From the NCBI GenBank assembly GCA_016936555.1, contig JAFGXR010000039.1, forward strand, positions 17,916 to 81,915: a DNA stretch of 64,000 nt, given 5' to 3'. The position numbers and the translations under genes were made by a program. Shown here piece by piece: positions 50,544-59,429 of this stretch; the stretch's first letter is position 1; each line of letters begins with the position of its first letter. The stretch comes from Spirochaetales bacterium. Its GTDB lineage: Bacteria; Spirochaetota; Spirochaetia; DSM-2461. Under the pieces are notes generated by a model. It did not search any database, was not told where the DNA came from, and was given only the letters and a program-made list of their open reading frames with translations.

Positions 50544-52985
50544 GTGGAACAGCCTCTTTCTGAATTAAATATCGGTCAAAACGCCGTTGTAATATCGGTC
50601 AATGCGAAAGGGGAGGTCAAAAGACGCCTTCTCGACATGGGGATGTGCAAAGGTGCTGTTTTTACAGTTATCCGCATAGCTCCGCTGGGCGATCCCATTG
50701 TCATAAAGATCAAAGGCTTCGATCTCTCACTCAGGATGGAGGAAGCAGCTTCCATTGTCGTTGAAACTGAGATAAAAGAAGAAGACAGAGGGTTAGAGAA
50801 GGATAAGCTCTATTCTCCCGTTGATGCGTCTCTCAAAAGCCGTGAAAAGGGGAGAAAAGAGATTAATGTCGCTCTTCTCGGGAATCCGAACAGCGGAAAG
50901 ACATCTCTTTTCAACTGTCTTGCCGGCGCCCACCAGAAAGTGGGGAATTTTTCCGGAGTTACCGTTGAAAAGTATGAGGGATTCGTCAGATATAAAGACT
51001 ACAAAATCAATCTGATCGATCTTCCCGGAACTTATTCTCTCACGGCCTATTCACCTGAAGAAGTTGTCGCCCGTAACTATATCATCGAAGAGCGGCCGGA
51101 CATCGTTATAGATGTTATCGACGGGACGAATCTCGAGAGAAACCTCTATCTGACGACACAGATAATGGAACTGGAGGTCGATGTCCTCTATGCCATCAAT
51201 ATGATTGATGAAGTTGAAAAGCAGGGAATTGAGATCGATATCCAGCAGATACAGAAACTGCTCGGTTCTCACGTCGTCACCACTTCCGCAGCCAGGCATC
51301 TGGGTATCGATCTTCTGCTCGATCACGTTATCAGAGTCTATGAAGGCGATATAAGCGTCACAAAAAATAAACTCATTTACAGCCGCTATATTGAAGAGCA
51401 GATCGGGAAGCTGAAAAATCTGCTCGTATCGGACGCCTGGCTTTCAAGCCGCTATAACCTTCACTGGCTTGCGGTCAAACTTCTGGAAAACGATCAGCTT
51501 GTCTATGAAACAGTAAAACAGAGATCCATCTGGATACGGGTCGAGAGAATTCTGAACGAGACGCTGGACATCTTCGAGAAAACCGTTCATCGCGATCCCG
51601 ATGTCGTCATTACCGAGGACAGGCATTCCTTTATCCGGGGCGCCATTCGGGAAACAGTACAGGTTCCCAACAAAATCAAGAAGAATCTGACTGACTACAT
51701 CGATGATATCGTTTTGAACAGAATTCTGGGGCTGCCGATTTTTTTCGGAATCATGTGGTTGATTTTCCAGTTCACTTTTACAGTCGGTCAGTATCCTATG
51801 GATTGGCTCGATTCTCTCTTCTCTTTCATTGCACAGGGAGTCGGCGTTCTGCTTCCCGAAGGATTCCTGAAATCTCTCGTTGTCGACGGGATAATTTCCG
51901 GGGTAGGAGGAGTTCTGGTTTTCGTCCCCAACATACTTTTGCTCTTTCTCGCCATTTCTCTTCTCGAAGCCACCGGATATATGGCCCGCGCCGCCTTTGT
52001 CGTCGATAAGGCCATGCATAAAATCGGACTTCACGGAAAGTCGTTTATACCCCTGATAACCGGATTCGGATGTACAGTTCCGGCGATAATGGCCTGCCGC
52101 ACCCTGAAAAACAGAGCCGATCGAATCGTCACGATGATGATAACAACATTTATGAGCTGCGGCGCCCGTCTTCCTGTCTATATTCTGCTGATCGGTGCTT
52201 TTTTCCCTCCCTCTCAGGCGGGAAATGTTCTATTCGGAATTTATATGCTCGGCGTGCTTATAGCTCTTCTCTCGGCACTTGTGATGAAGAAAGTGGTTTT
52301 CCGCGATGAATCGGAACCTTTTGTTATGGAACTTCCTCCCTATAGGAAGCCGAGTGGTTCATCGGTGCTCAGGCAGGTCGGATTTAAAGCCGGAATGTAT
52401 GTCAAAAAGGCGGGAACTATCATTCTCGGAGCTTCTGTTCTTATCTGGCTGATGACAAATTATCCTGTCAGTAAAGATATCTCCGATCATTACGAAAGTG
52501 TCCGGCGCGAAATCGCCTCCGACACCTCTCTGGGCAGCCGTGAGAAAATTGAGCTGATTGCCGCGGCAGATTTTGATGAAGCTGCCGGACAAATGGAATA
52601 CTCGCTGGCCGGACGTTTCGGCAAACTGACAGAACCGCTTGTCAAACCGATAGGGTTCGACTGGAAAATCGGGATTTCTCTCACGGCCGGGCTGGCAGCT
52701 AAAGAGATTATCGTCTCGACTATGAATACGATTTATTCCGTTCAGGACAGCGGAGATATCAAAAGACTTTCTTCCGATTTCAAAACGGTTACCGGTTATT
52801 CTACGGCTACGGCTCTCTCCCTTATGGTTTTCGTCCTGCTTTATGCTCCCTGCATGGCGGCAATAGCCGTTTTCCATAAAGAAGCGGGGCGGTGGAAATA
52901 CACCGCTCTCATGTTTGCCTATACCATGTCGGTCGCCTGGATCGTCTCTTTCATCGTTTACAGAATAGCCCTCCTTTTCATTTAA
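50544..52985 (+). CDS. feoB: Fused FeoA-FeoB ferrous iron transporter
   Basis: An 813-residue protein that joins FeoA to FeoB. Residues 1-75 are the FeoA SH3-like domain (LNIGQNAVVISVN, RRLLDMGMCKGA). A linker leads to the G domain: GNPNSGKTSLFNCLAG at about 113, IDLPGTYSLTAYSPEE, NMIDE. Then come a GDI domain and about eight membrane helices with the gate motifs GCTVPAIMACRTL and CGARLPVY. It imports Fe(II) and fits an anaerobe with many iron-sulfur enzymes. The start is GTG with GGGAG upstream. Confidence 0.95.
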   Translation: MEQPLSELNIGQNAVVISVNAKGEVKRRLLDMGMCKGAVFTVIRIAPLGDPIVIKIKGFDLSLRMEEAASIVVETEIKEEDRGLEKDKLYSPVDASLKSREKGRKEINVALLGNPNSGKTSLFNCLAGAHQKVGNFSGVTVEKYEGFVRYKDYKINLIDLPGTYSLTAYSPEEVVARNYIIEERPDIVIDVIDGTNLERNLYLTTQIMELEVDVLYAINMIDEVEKQGIEIDIQQIQKLLGSHVVTTSAARHLGIDLLLDHVIRVYEGDISVTKNKLIYSRYIEEQIGKLKNLLVSDAWLSSRYNLHWLAVKLLENDQLVYETVKQRSIWIRVERILNETLDIFEKTVHRDPDVVITEDRHSFIRGAIRETVQVPNKIKKNLTDYIDDIVLNRILGLPIFFGIMWLIFQFTFTVGQYPMDWLDSLFSFIAQGVGVLLPEGFLKSLVVDGIISGVGGVLVFVPNILLLFLAISLLEATGYMARAAFVVDKAMHKIGLHGKSFIPLITGFGCTVPAIMACRTLKNRADRIVTMMITTFMSCGARLPVYILLIGAFFPPSQAGNVLFGIYMLGVLIALLSALVMKKVVFRDESEPFVMELPPYRKPSGSSVLRQVGFKAGMYVKKAGTIILGASVLIWLMTNYPVSKDISDHYESVRREIASDTSLGSREKIELIAAADFDEAAGQMEYSLAGRFGKLTEPLVKPIGFDWKIGISLTAGLAAKEIIVSTMNTIYSVQDSGDIKRLSSDFKTVTGYSTATALSLMVFVLLYAPCMAAIAVFHKEAGRWKYTALMFAYTMSVAWIVSFIVYRIALLFI

Positions 52986-53046
52986 CTGAGGAAAACCTCA
53001 CGGATTATCAACTATACTTAGTAGAGATGATCCAGGGAGGTACGCC

Positions 53047-55704
53047 ATGAAATCAGTTTTTCCGGAAAAGGAATTCAACCGGATTGAGACAATCCTCATA
53101 GATTTATTCGGAAAAGAGGAAGGCCCTCAGCGTTATGAACTGCTGAAGAAAAAAACTGATGAATTTCTGAAGAAACGCAGTGGAAAACAGATACGCGCCG
53201 CCCATTCCTTTGATCCGGCCGAACCGTATAAAGCGCTGAAAGGGAAAATCTTTGTAATAGCATATCCCGATAACGTTTATACGGATAACAAATATCCTCT
53301 GGTGACACTCAAGCGGACACTGAAAGACTGGTTCCCCTCAATCAGAGGTATTCATATCCTCCCCGAAAGAACAATGAGCCATTATGATGTCTGGCCTCAG
53401 GATTTTTACCGCTACTGCGATCATAATACGGCTCATAGACTAATCAGGGCTCTTCAGGAAAGTGAAATCCTCGACGGAAAAAGAATGGTCCGGGACCAGT
53501 TCGACCTGCTCCTTCGCTCCTTTCTGTCGGAGAAGCTTGCCAGAATAGCAGGGAAGGATAGTGAAGTCCTGAGAGAGATGATTCCCCCGATATTGAATTC
53601 GGCCCGGAACTCTCATTTCAACGACGGCGGTTTTTCCCAGAAAACCCGTGCTGAAGTCGATCCCCGTTTCGGGGAAAACAGGCATCTGGAAGATCTGACT
53701 GGCAGTTTTTCCACTATGCTCGATTTTGTCGTGAATCATCTCGATATCGACAATGACTATCTGGAGGAGTTCCGACGCGGCAACAACGGAGGCGATGCCT
53801 TTCTCGTTGTTTACCGCGACCGGTTCCGTCAGTTGAAAGCGGACGGCGCTTTCGACAAGACATTCCGTCCAAGGCCGTTTCCCCTTTTCACCGGCATGCG
53901 AAAGTATCCCGTATCGAATCTGGATGGCAAATGTCTCACTCCCCATGAATCTGCCGTTGAGATGAACAGAATTTTTACTGCCAATGGTCTGGAACCCCTC
54001 GATGAGAGAGTTCTCCGCTTTATGTCCATCTACTTCAAAATTGAAAATGATCAGGGGCTGAGTTCTGAAGATAAACGGATTTTCAATGAATTTGAAGATT
54101 ATGCGGCATCGGTCGGAGTGGACACGTCGCATTTCTGGAAAGAATCCCAGGTTCAGTCCAGACAGAAAGCGATCAACTTCGAAGAGCTGCCCCATATGGA
54201 AGCCCTTATGAATAAGCTTGGTCTCGATATCAGGTACGCCGATATATTCATGAATGACGGCGACCACATCTTCGGACGGGAATTCTATATCTACACGACT
54301 TTCAGCGAGTCTCAAGTGGATATCAACCCTCTCAGTACAGATGGGTTTTCCATGATAATTGACGATTTATTCCACCTTCTGTCCAGCGGTTCGCTGGCTA
54401 TGATGAGAATGGATGCCATTAAATATCTCTGGAAGGAAATAGGGTGCAGAAACTTCGATATGGAAGAGGGGAATAAACTTATCGAGGTGATCCGGACTCT
54501 TATGAAAATCGTTTCTCCCCAGACGCTTCCCCTCGACGAGATAAACAGTCCCGATCCCGTCGTCTACTCCATGGCCAGGGAAGGGGGATTCGCCTATCTC
54601 TTCGGCCAGGTCAATTCGGTTCCGATCGCTTTCAACGAGGGGACTCTGGAGCCGTTGATCCGATTTAACAGAACGAAGAGCAAAATGTGCCCGGAAAACT
54701 TTCTCCCTTTTGTTATGCTATCCACTCATGACGGCCGATCTGTTCAGGGGCTGGGAGTCCAGAGAAGTGACGGCCATGTCTCGATCGGCCAGTTCTACAA
54801 TCTTAAAGATACAGTTGAAGCCAGGGGGGGAAAGCCCAAGTTCAGAAGTGTCCCGAAAGGAGAAATCCCCGGCGATACTTTCCGGAAGGTTTTTACAGAA
54901 GCAGGCTATGGTCAGAAGCTGGGAAACCTTCTTCCTCTTTTCGATTACCCGTTGCTGGAAAAAGAGGACATCTGCCGTTTTAAAGATAAGGGATGGGAAG
55001 AGTCCGATCTTCTTGAGGAAATGGCCTCTCTACTGGAAGCAGATGTGAGAGAACTGGGTGGTTCACCGGCAGTGGACTTTTTTATCCAGTGGATAGTTTA
55101 CGGGAGAACGGCCTATGAGCTCTGCTGTACGACGCGCTCCTCTTTTTCGCAGACCGACAGCCGGGGGAATTCCCTTTCAGAGGAAGAGGAGGCCAGACGA
55201 ATGGCTCTCGCCCAGTTATTTGTCCTGACCCAGGGGCAGGATGTTCCGGCCATCTATTTCAACGATCTGATCGGTCTGGAAAATGATAGGGAGACCTATG
55301 AGCTCACAGGCCGTCCCCGTGATTTGAACCGCCATAAAAACCGCCTTGATGAAATGATTGACCTGGTGAAACATGATCCTTTTACATCGCTTTATGTCAA
55401 AAAGCTTAATGCCATACTTAAATTGAGAGCGGAAGATGAATCTTTTCTACCCGGCGAAGGAGAATTCAGTTTTGAGACATTGCGTGATTCTGTTTTTCTC
55501 CATCATCCCTGGCAGGGTAAAGAACACTCTCTTATTCTGGGTAACATTATAAACACTGAAGTATCGGTCGAGATAAAAACCGCATCGCTTGAGGGTTGGA
55601 CGCCTGATGTTTTAACGGATCGGTTTACCCATTCTGTCATCAAAGCTGAAAAAGGTGCTTTCAAGCTGACACTTGAACCCTACGGCTATTTATGGCTTAA
55701 ATAA
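53047..55704 (+). CDS. Very large GH13 enzyme, sucrose-phosphorylase-like core
   Basis: An 885-residue alpha-amylase-superfamily protein. Its catalytic residues are visible: DFVVNH (226-231), R454 and nucleophile D456 in MMRMDAIKY, acid/base E498 in LPLDEIN, and H561-D562 in LSTHDG. The THDG form and TTFSESQVDINP resemble sucrose and glucosylglycerate phosphorylases (GH13_18), which are about 490-590 residues long. Here extra segments lie at about 125-202 and 235-415. Its end, EPYGYLWLK, resembles the amylosucrase end. It precedes a beta-phosphoglucomutase gene; the product and substrate are unknown. Confidence 0.7.
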   Translation: MKSVFPEKEFNRIETILIDLFGKEEGPQRYELLKKKTDEFLKKRSGKQIRAAHSFDPAEPYKALKGKIFVIAYPDNVYTDNKYPLVTLKRTLKDWFPSIRGIHILPERTMSHYDVWPQDFYRYCDHNTAHRLIRALQESEILDGKRMVRDQFDLLLRSFLSEKLARIAGKDSEVLREMIPPILNSARNSHFNDGGFSQKTRAEVDPRFGENRHLEDLTGSFSTMLDFVVNHLDIDNDYLEEFRRGNNGGDAFLVVYRDRFRQLKADGAFDKTFRPRPFPLFTGMRKYPVSNLDGKCLTPHESAVEMNRIFTANGLEPLDERVLRFMSIYFKIENDQGLSSEDKRIFNEFEDYAASVGVDTSHFWKESQVQSRQKAINFEELPHMEALMNKLGLDIRYADIFMNDGDHIFGREFYIYTTFSESQVDINPLSTDGFSMIIDDLFHLLSSGSLAMMRMDAIKYLWKEIGCRNFDMEEGNKLIEVIRTLMKIVSPQTLPLDEINSPDPVVYSMAREGGFAYLFGQVNSVPIAFNEGTLEPLIRFNRTKSKMCPENFLPFVMLSTHDGRSVQGLGVQRSDGHVSIGQFYNLKDTVEARGGKPKFRSVPKGEIPGDTFRKVFTEAGYGQKLGNLLPLFDYPLLEKEDICRFKDKGWEESDLLEEMASLLEADVRELGGSPAVDFFIQWIVYGRTAYELCCTTRSSFSQTDSRGNSLSEEEEARRMALAQLFVLTQGQDVPAIYFNDLIGLENDRETYELTGRPRDLNRHKNRLDEMIDLVKHDPFTSLYVKKLNAILKLRAEDESFLPGEGEFSFETLRDSVFLHHPWQGKEHSLILGNIINTEVSVEIKTASLEGWTPDVLTDRFTHSVIKAEKGAFKLTLEPYGYLWLK

Positions 55705-55767
55705 TCAATGAAATAAATCTGTCCGATTCCCTGAATAGTTTGCCGGCAGTTTTAAACAGGAGAGATA

Positions 55768-56412
55768 ATGATAAAAGGTGTTCTATTTGATATGGACGGA
55801 GTACTTGTCGATTCCGAGTGGTTTATCTGTGAAGCCGCTGTGAATATGTTCGCTGAAAAGGGGCTGATTGTTGAAAGGGATGATTTTCTTCCCTATATCG
55901 GCGCGGGAGAAAACAGATACATCGGCGGCGTGGCGGAAAAATACGGTTTCGAATTGAATCTTGAAGAAGCGAAAGAGAGAGTCTATACCCTTTACGGGGC
56001 ATTGATCCGGGGGCGCCTGAAAGCACTGCCGGGAGTCGTCAATTTTCTCGAGCGATGCCGGGGGAGGGGATTGAAGCTCGCCGTAGCCACTTCGGCTGAC
56101 AAAAGCAAGATGAAGAGTAATCTGAGAGAAACAGGTCTGAGTGAAAGCATATTCGACGCCCTTGTCAACGGACTCGAAGTCGAACGGAAAAAACCTTTTC
56201 CCGATATCTATCTGCTGGCAGCCCGACGGCTCGGTCTGGAACCGAAGGAATGCCTTGTCATCGAAGATGCTGTAAACGGTATTGAAGCGGCCCGAGCGGC
56301 GGGATGCAGAACACTGGCTCTGACCACCAGTTTCGGCGAGGAGTTCTTTCCCGATGCCGACTGGATAGCTCAGGATCTTTCCGAAACCGGCGATGAAGTT
56401 TTTACCTGGTAG
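55768..56412 (+). CDS. Beta-phosphoglucomutase-like HAD phosphatase
   Basis: A 214-residue HAD protein with nucleophile D8 and acid/base D10 (FDMDGVLVDSE), the cap-domain motif typical of beta-phosphoglucomutase, ATSADKSKM, KKPFPDIYLLAARRLG and EDAVNGIEAARAAGC. It would convert beta-glucose-1-phosphate, released by the inverting GH65 phosphorylase encoded nearby, to glucose-6-phosphate. A related phosphatase role is possible. Its end overlaps the converging lacI-type gene by 11 bases. Confidence 0.8.
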   Translation: MIKGVLFDMDGVLVDSEWFICEAAVNMFAEKGLIVERDDFLPYIGAGENRYIGGVAEKYGFELNLEEAKERVYTLYGALIRGRLKALPGVVNFLERCRGRGLKLAVATSADKSKMKSNLRETGLSESIFDALVNGLEVERKKPFPDIYLLAARRLGLEPKECLVIEDAVNGIEAARAAGCRTLALTTSFGEEFFPDADWIAQDLSETGDEVFTW

Positions 56413-57421
56413 TCGTGTCGCGCTCCGTAATGTGCAGGGGAAGAAATATCGTCTGGACGGAAGACTTTGGAAATTTGATACGCTTCATAAGCAATTCAAC
56501 AGCCAGTTCTCCCGATTCTTCCAGCGATTGGTCTACCGTCGAAAAATCCATGTAATCAGATGTATTTGTACCGTCAAAGCCGATAAGTGCCATATCTCCG
56601 GGAATGGAAATACCCTTCTTTTTTGCGGTTTTAATCACAGCGACTGCCAGGAAATCGGTAGTCGCAAATATGGCATCGGGAATATTCCGGTTCAGTAGTT
56701 CTTCCGCCGCTGATTGAGATTGATCCATGTCGTTACTGCCGTAACCGATATCATCTTCCTTAAGGACGATACCCCTCTTCCTGAGTGTCTCTCTGAATCC
56801 GGAAAGCCGCATCATATTGGGATGGACATCAATTCCCAGCTCATTTTCAGTAAGAACAGCGAAAGAGTTGTATCCAGCGTCGAGAAGGTATTCTGCAGCC
56901 ATTTCCCCGCCTTTGATATTGTCTATGCAGACGCCGGAAAAACCTTCTTCACCGAATTCTACAAAAACAGTCGGCAATTTCCGGTCCATGAGAATCTTCA
57001 ATGTTGAAGTTTCAAATTTCCTGCTGAGAACGATCATGCCGTCGAGACGGTGGGAGAGTCCGGGAGACTGTAGATAGCTTTCAATTTCCTCGAGGCTTTC
57101 AAGACTTATTATCACAAGTTCGTATGATTGACCTCTGATGGCCCTGCTGATCCCCCTCAGTCTGTGTACGAAGGACGGATGGGTGAAATAGGGCGTTAAG
57201 ACTCCGATCCGCCCCACTTCTTTTCTGGCTCTTTCCCTCGCTTCGGCTTTAGGTGTGAAGCCGAGATCTCTCATTGCGGAAAAAACTTTATCCCTAGTCG
57301 TGACGCTGACTTTTTCGGGCCGGTTTATAACCCTGGAAACAGTAGCGATGGAAATTCCCGCCCTCTCCGCCACGTCGTAAATGGTTGCCGCTTCTTTTTT
57401 ATCCGATCCTTCTATTGACAT
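56402..57421 (-). CDS. LacI-family transcription regulator
   Basis: A 339-residue repressor: DNA-binding helices TIYDVAERAGISIATVSRVI (about 14-33) and hinge, then a periplasmic-binding-protein-like sugar domain. The hinge segment FTPKAEARERARK and the core GRIGVLTPYF are typical. It lies between the two sugar-enzyme groups. I prefer ATG 57421 over GTG 57430 because GAGGAC lies just before it, although spacing is tight. An operator-like palindrome is at 57456. Confidence 0.9.
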   Translation of the reverse strand: MSIEGSDKKEAATIYDVAERAGISIATVSRVINRPEKVSVTTRDKVFSAMRDLGFTPKAEARERARKEVGRIGVLTPYFTHPSFVHRLRGISRAIRGQSYELVIISLESLEEIESYLQSPGLSHRLDGMIVLSRKFETSTLKILMDRKLPTVFVEFGEEGFSGVCIDNIKGGEMAAEYLLDAGYNSFAVLTENELGIDVHPNMMRLSGFRETLRKRGIVLKEDDIGYGSNDMDQSQSAAEELLNRNIPDAIFATTDFLAVAVIKTAKKKGISIPGDMALIGFDGTNTSDYMDFSTVDQSLEESGELAVELLMKRIKFPKSSVQTIFLPLHITERDTTTR

Positions 57422-57455
57422 AGTCCTCACCGCGATTTAGTATGTGAAACAGGTA

Positions 57456-57475
57456 CAATGAAAGCACTTACATTG
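57456..57475. promoter_or_regulatory. LacI-type operator candidate
   Basis: CAATGAAAGC-ACTTACATTG, a 20-bp dyad with 8 of 10 positions matching between half-sites. It lies between the divergent lacI-type and amylosucrase genes, 84 bases before the latter; a TATAAT is at 57486-57491. Confidence 0.65.
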
Positions 57476-57539
57476 ATGATTTCTTTATAATCCACATACA
57501 CCTTTTTGAAAAGGGTAAAATGGATTCGGAGCGAAAAGA

Positions 57540-59429
57540 ATGTGGACTCAAGAGAAAATTCTCGAAAAAATCCGTTATAATGTCCTGGGACAATCCAAAA
57601 ATCAAAATCCTGATACAGATTTCGAAAAACGTCTGATCGCGGAATTTCCGTCACTCTGGACCTGTTTCTATCAGCTCTATGGAAACAGGTTCGACTGCCT
57701 TTATCAACTTGAAGATCTCGTCGGAATGATGGTTGAAAAATACTCACTCCGGCCACCGGCTCTCCGCAGTGCCGATTCCGGCTGGTTCAAGAGGGAAAAC
57801 CCTGTCGCCATGATGTTATACGTAGATCTTTTCAACAGGAATCTTTCGGGACTGGAAAAGAAAATCGGCTATTTTGCTGATCTGGGGATATCGGCGGTAC
57901 ATCTTATGCCGCTTTTCAAAACCCCTGAGGGAGATCATGACGGCGGTTATGCCGTCAGTGATTACAGCCGGGTCAGATCTGATCTCGGGACAATGGAGCA
58001 GCTTGCCGGTATCGCCGGAAAAATGAGGGAAAAGGGAATACATCTCATACTGGATTTTATCCTCAACCATACATCGGATGAGCACGAATGGAGTCTGAAA
58101 GCCAGATCCGGAGATCCTGAATACAGGGATTATTATTTCATTTTTGATACGAGGGAAGAAGCTGACGAATATGACAGATCCCTGAGGGAGATCTTTCCGT
58201 CGGTACGAAGAGGCAATTTTACATATCGGGATGATATGGGCAAATGGGTCTGGACAACATTCAACAGTTTTCAATGGGATCTCAACTACGGAAATCCTTC
58301 GGTTTTCAGAGATATGTGCAGCCAGATGCTGTTTCTCGCCAATCACGGTGTTGATGTCCTGCGGCTCGACGCGCTCGCTTTCACATGGAAAGAAAAGGGC
58401 ACCGGATGCGAGAATCTCCCGAAAGCCCATACACTCATCCGGCTGTTTAAATCTGTGGCATCCATTGCCGCTCCGGAACTCTCCTTTCTCTCCGAAGCGA
58501 TTGTCCATCCCGACGATGTTGTAAAATACATATCCCCTGAAGAGTGCGAGCTTTCCTATAATCCCCTTCAAATGGCGACGACATGGGAAGCTCTGGCCAC
58601 GAGAGATACTTCGCTTCTTCAGAAAACCTTCTCCCCCAGATTTGAAATTCCCGAATCGTGCCGCTGGGTCAACTATATCCGCTGCCATGATGATATAGGC
58701 TGGACTTTTTGTGATAATGATGCGGCCAGTCTGGGTATCGATGGCTCCGGTCACAGAAAATTCCTCAATGATTTTTATACGGGACGTTTTGAAGGATCTT
58801 TTGCTTCAGGAGTTCCATTTCAGGAGAATCTCCAAACAGGAGACGCCCGGATCTCCGGCACTCTCGCCTCCATGGCGGGGTTGGAAAAAGCTCTATTCGG
58901 CGGTGATGAACAGGCTGTTGAACTGGCTCTGGAGAGAATCAAACTGCTGACAGGATTTCTGCTTTCCCTGCCGGGCATTCCGCTTCTCTACAGCGGCGAC
59001 GAGCTGGCGGTTCTCAATGATTACTCCTATCTTGATAATCCCGAACATAGAGGGGATTCCCGCTGGATTCACAGAACACCCTTTCCCTGGGATCTTCTGA
59101 AACAGAAAAGCGATAGTAACGCGCTGATCCTGCGGGAATATATAAAAAAACTGATTAATCTGAGAAAGGACCTGACCCCTTTTCGCGGAAGAATGGAGCT
59201 GATGGATTTGAGCAGTAAAAATCTGATGGGATTCCGGCTTTCCGACCATAGCATACACATTATGATTATTTCAAATTTTACAGAGCGCCCGACTACTGTA
59301 AGCTTGAACAGCCTGAGATTGTACGGGGGATCCTATTCTTTTAAAGATCTGATTTCCGGCGTTTCGATAGAGGGCGATTTTACAATAAAACCTTATGGCC
59401 TGCTTTGGCTTCAAGAGGCGGATAGATAA
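57540..59429 (+). CDS. Amylosucrase-like GH13_4 enzyme
   Basis: A 629-residue enzyme of the amylosucrase group: helical N-terminal domain (1-90), then an alpha-amylase barrel with D277 (VLRLDALAF), E319 (SEAIVHPD) and H383-D384 (RCHDDIGW), and the GNFTYRDDMGKWVWTTFNSF (195-215) region characteristic of these enzymes. It would split sucrose and extend alpha-1,4-glucan or isomerise it; relatives can hydrolyse sucrose. GGAG precedes the ATG. The GH65 gene starts within its stop codon (TAATG). Confidence 0.87.
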   Translation: MWTQEKILEKIRYNVLGQSKNQNPDTDFEKRLIAEFPSLWTCFYQLYGNRFDCLYQLEDLVGMMVEKYSLRPPALRSADSGWFKRENPVAMMLYVDLFNRNLSGLEKKIGYFADLGISAVHLMPLFKTPEGDHDGGYAVSDYSRVRSDLGTMEQLAGIAGKMREKGIHLILDFILNHTSDEHEWSLKARSGDPEYRDYYFIFDTREEADEYDRSLREIFPSVRRGNFTYRDDMGKWVWTTFNSFQWDLNYGNPSVFRDMCSQMLFLANHGVDVLRLDALAFTWKEKGTGCENLPKAHTLIRLFKSVASIAAPELSFLSEAIVHPDDVVKYISPEECELSYNPLQMATTWEALATRDTSLLQKTFSPRFEIPESCRWVNYIRCHDDIGWTFCDNDAASLGIDGSGHRKFLNDFYTGRFEGSFASGVPFQENLQTGDARISGTLASMAGLEKALFGGDEQAVELALERIKLLTGFLLSLPGIPLLYSGDELAVLNDYSYLDNPEHRGDSRWIHRTPFPWDLLKQKSDSNALILREYIKKLINLRKDLTPFRGRMELMDLSSKNLMGFRLSDHSIHIMIISNFTERPTTVSLNSLRLYGGSYSFKDLISGVSIEGDFTIKPYGLLWLQEADR

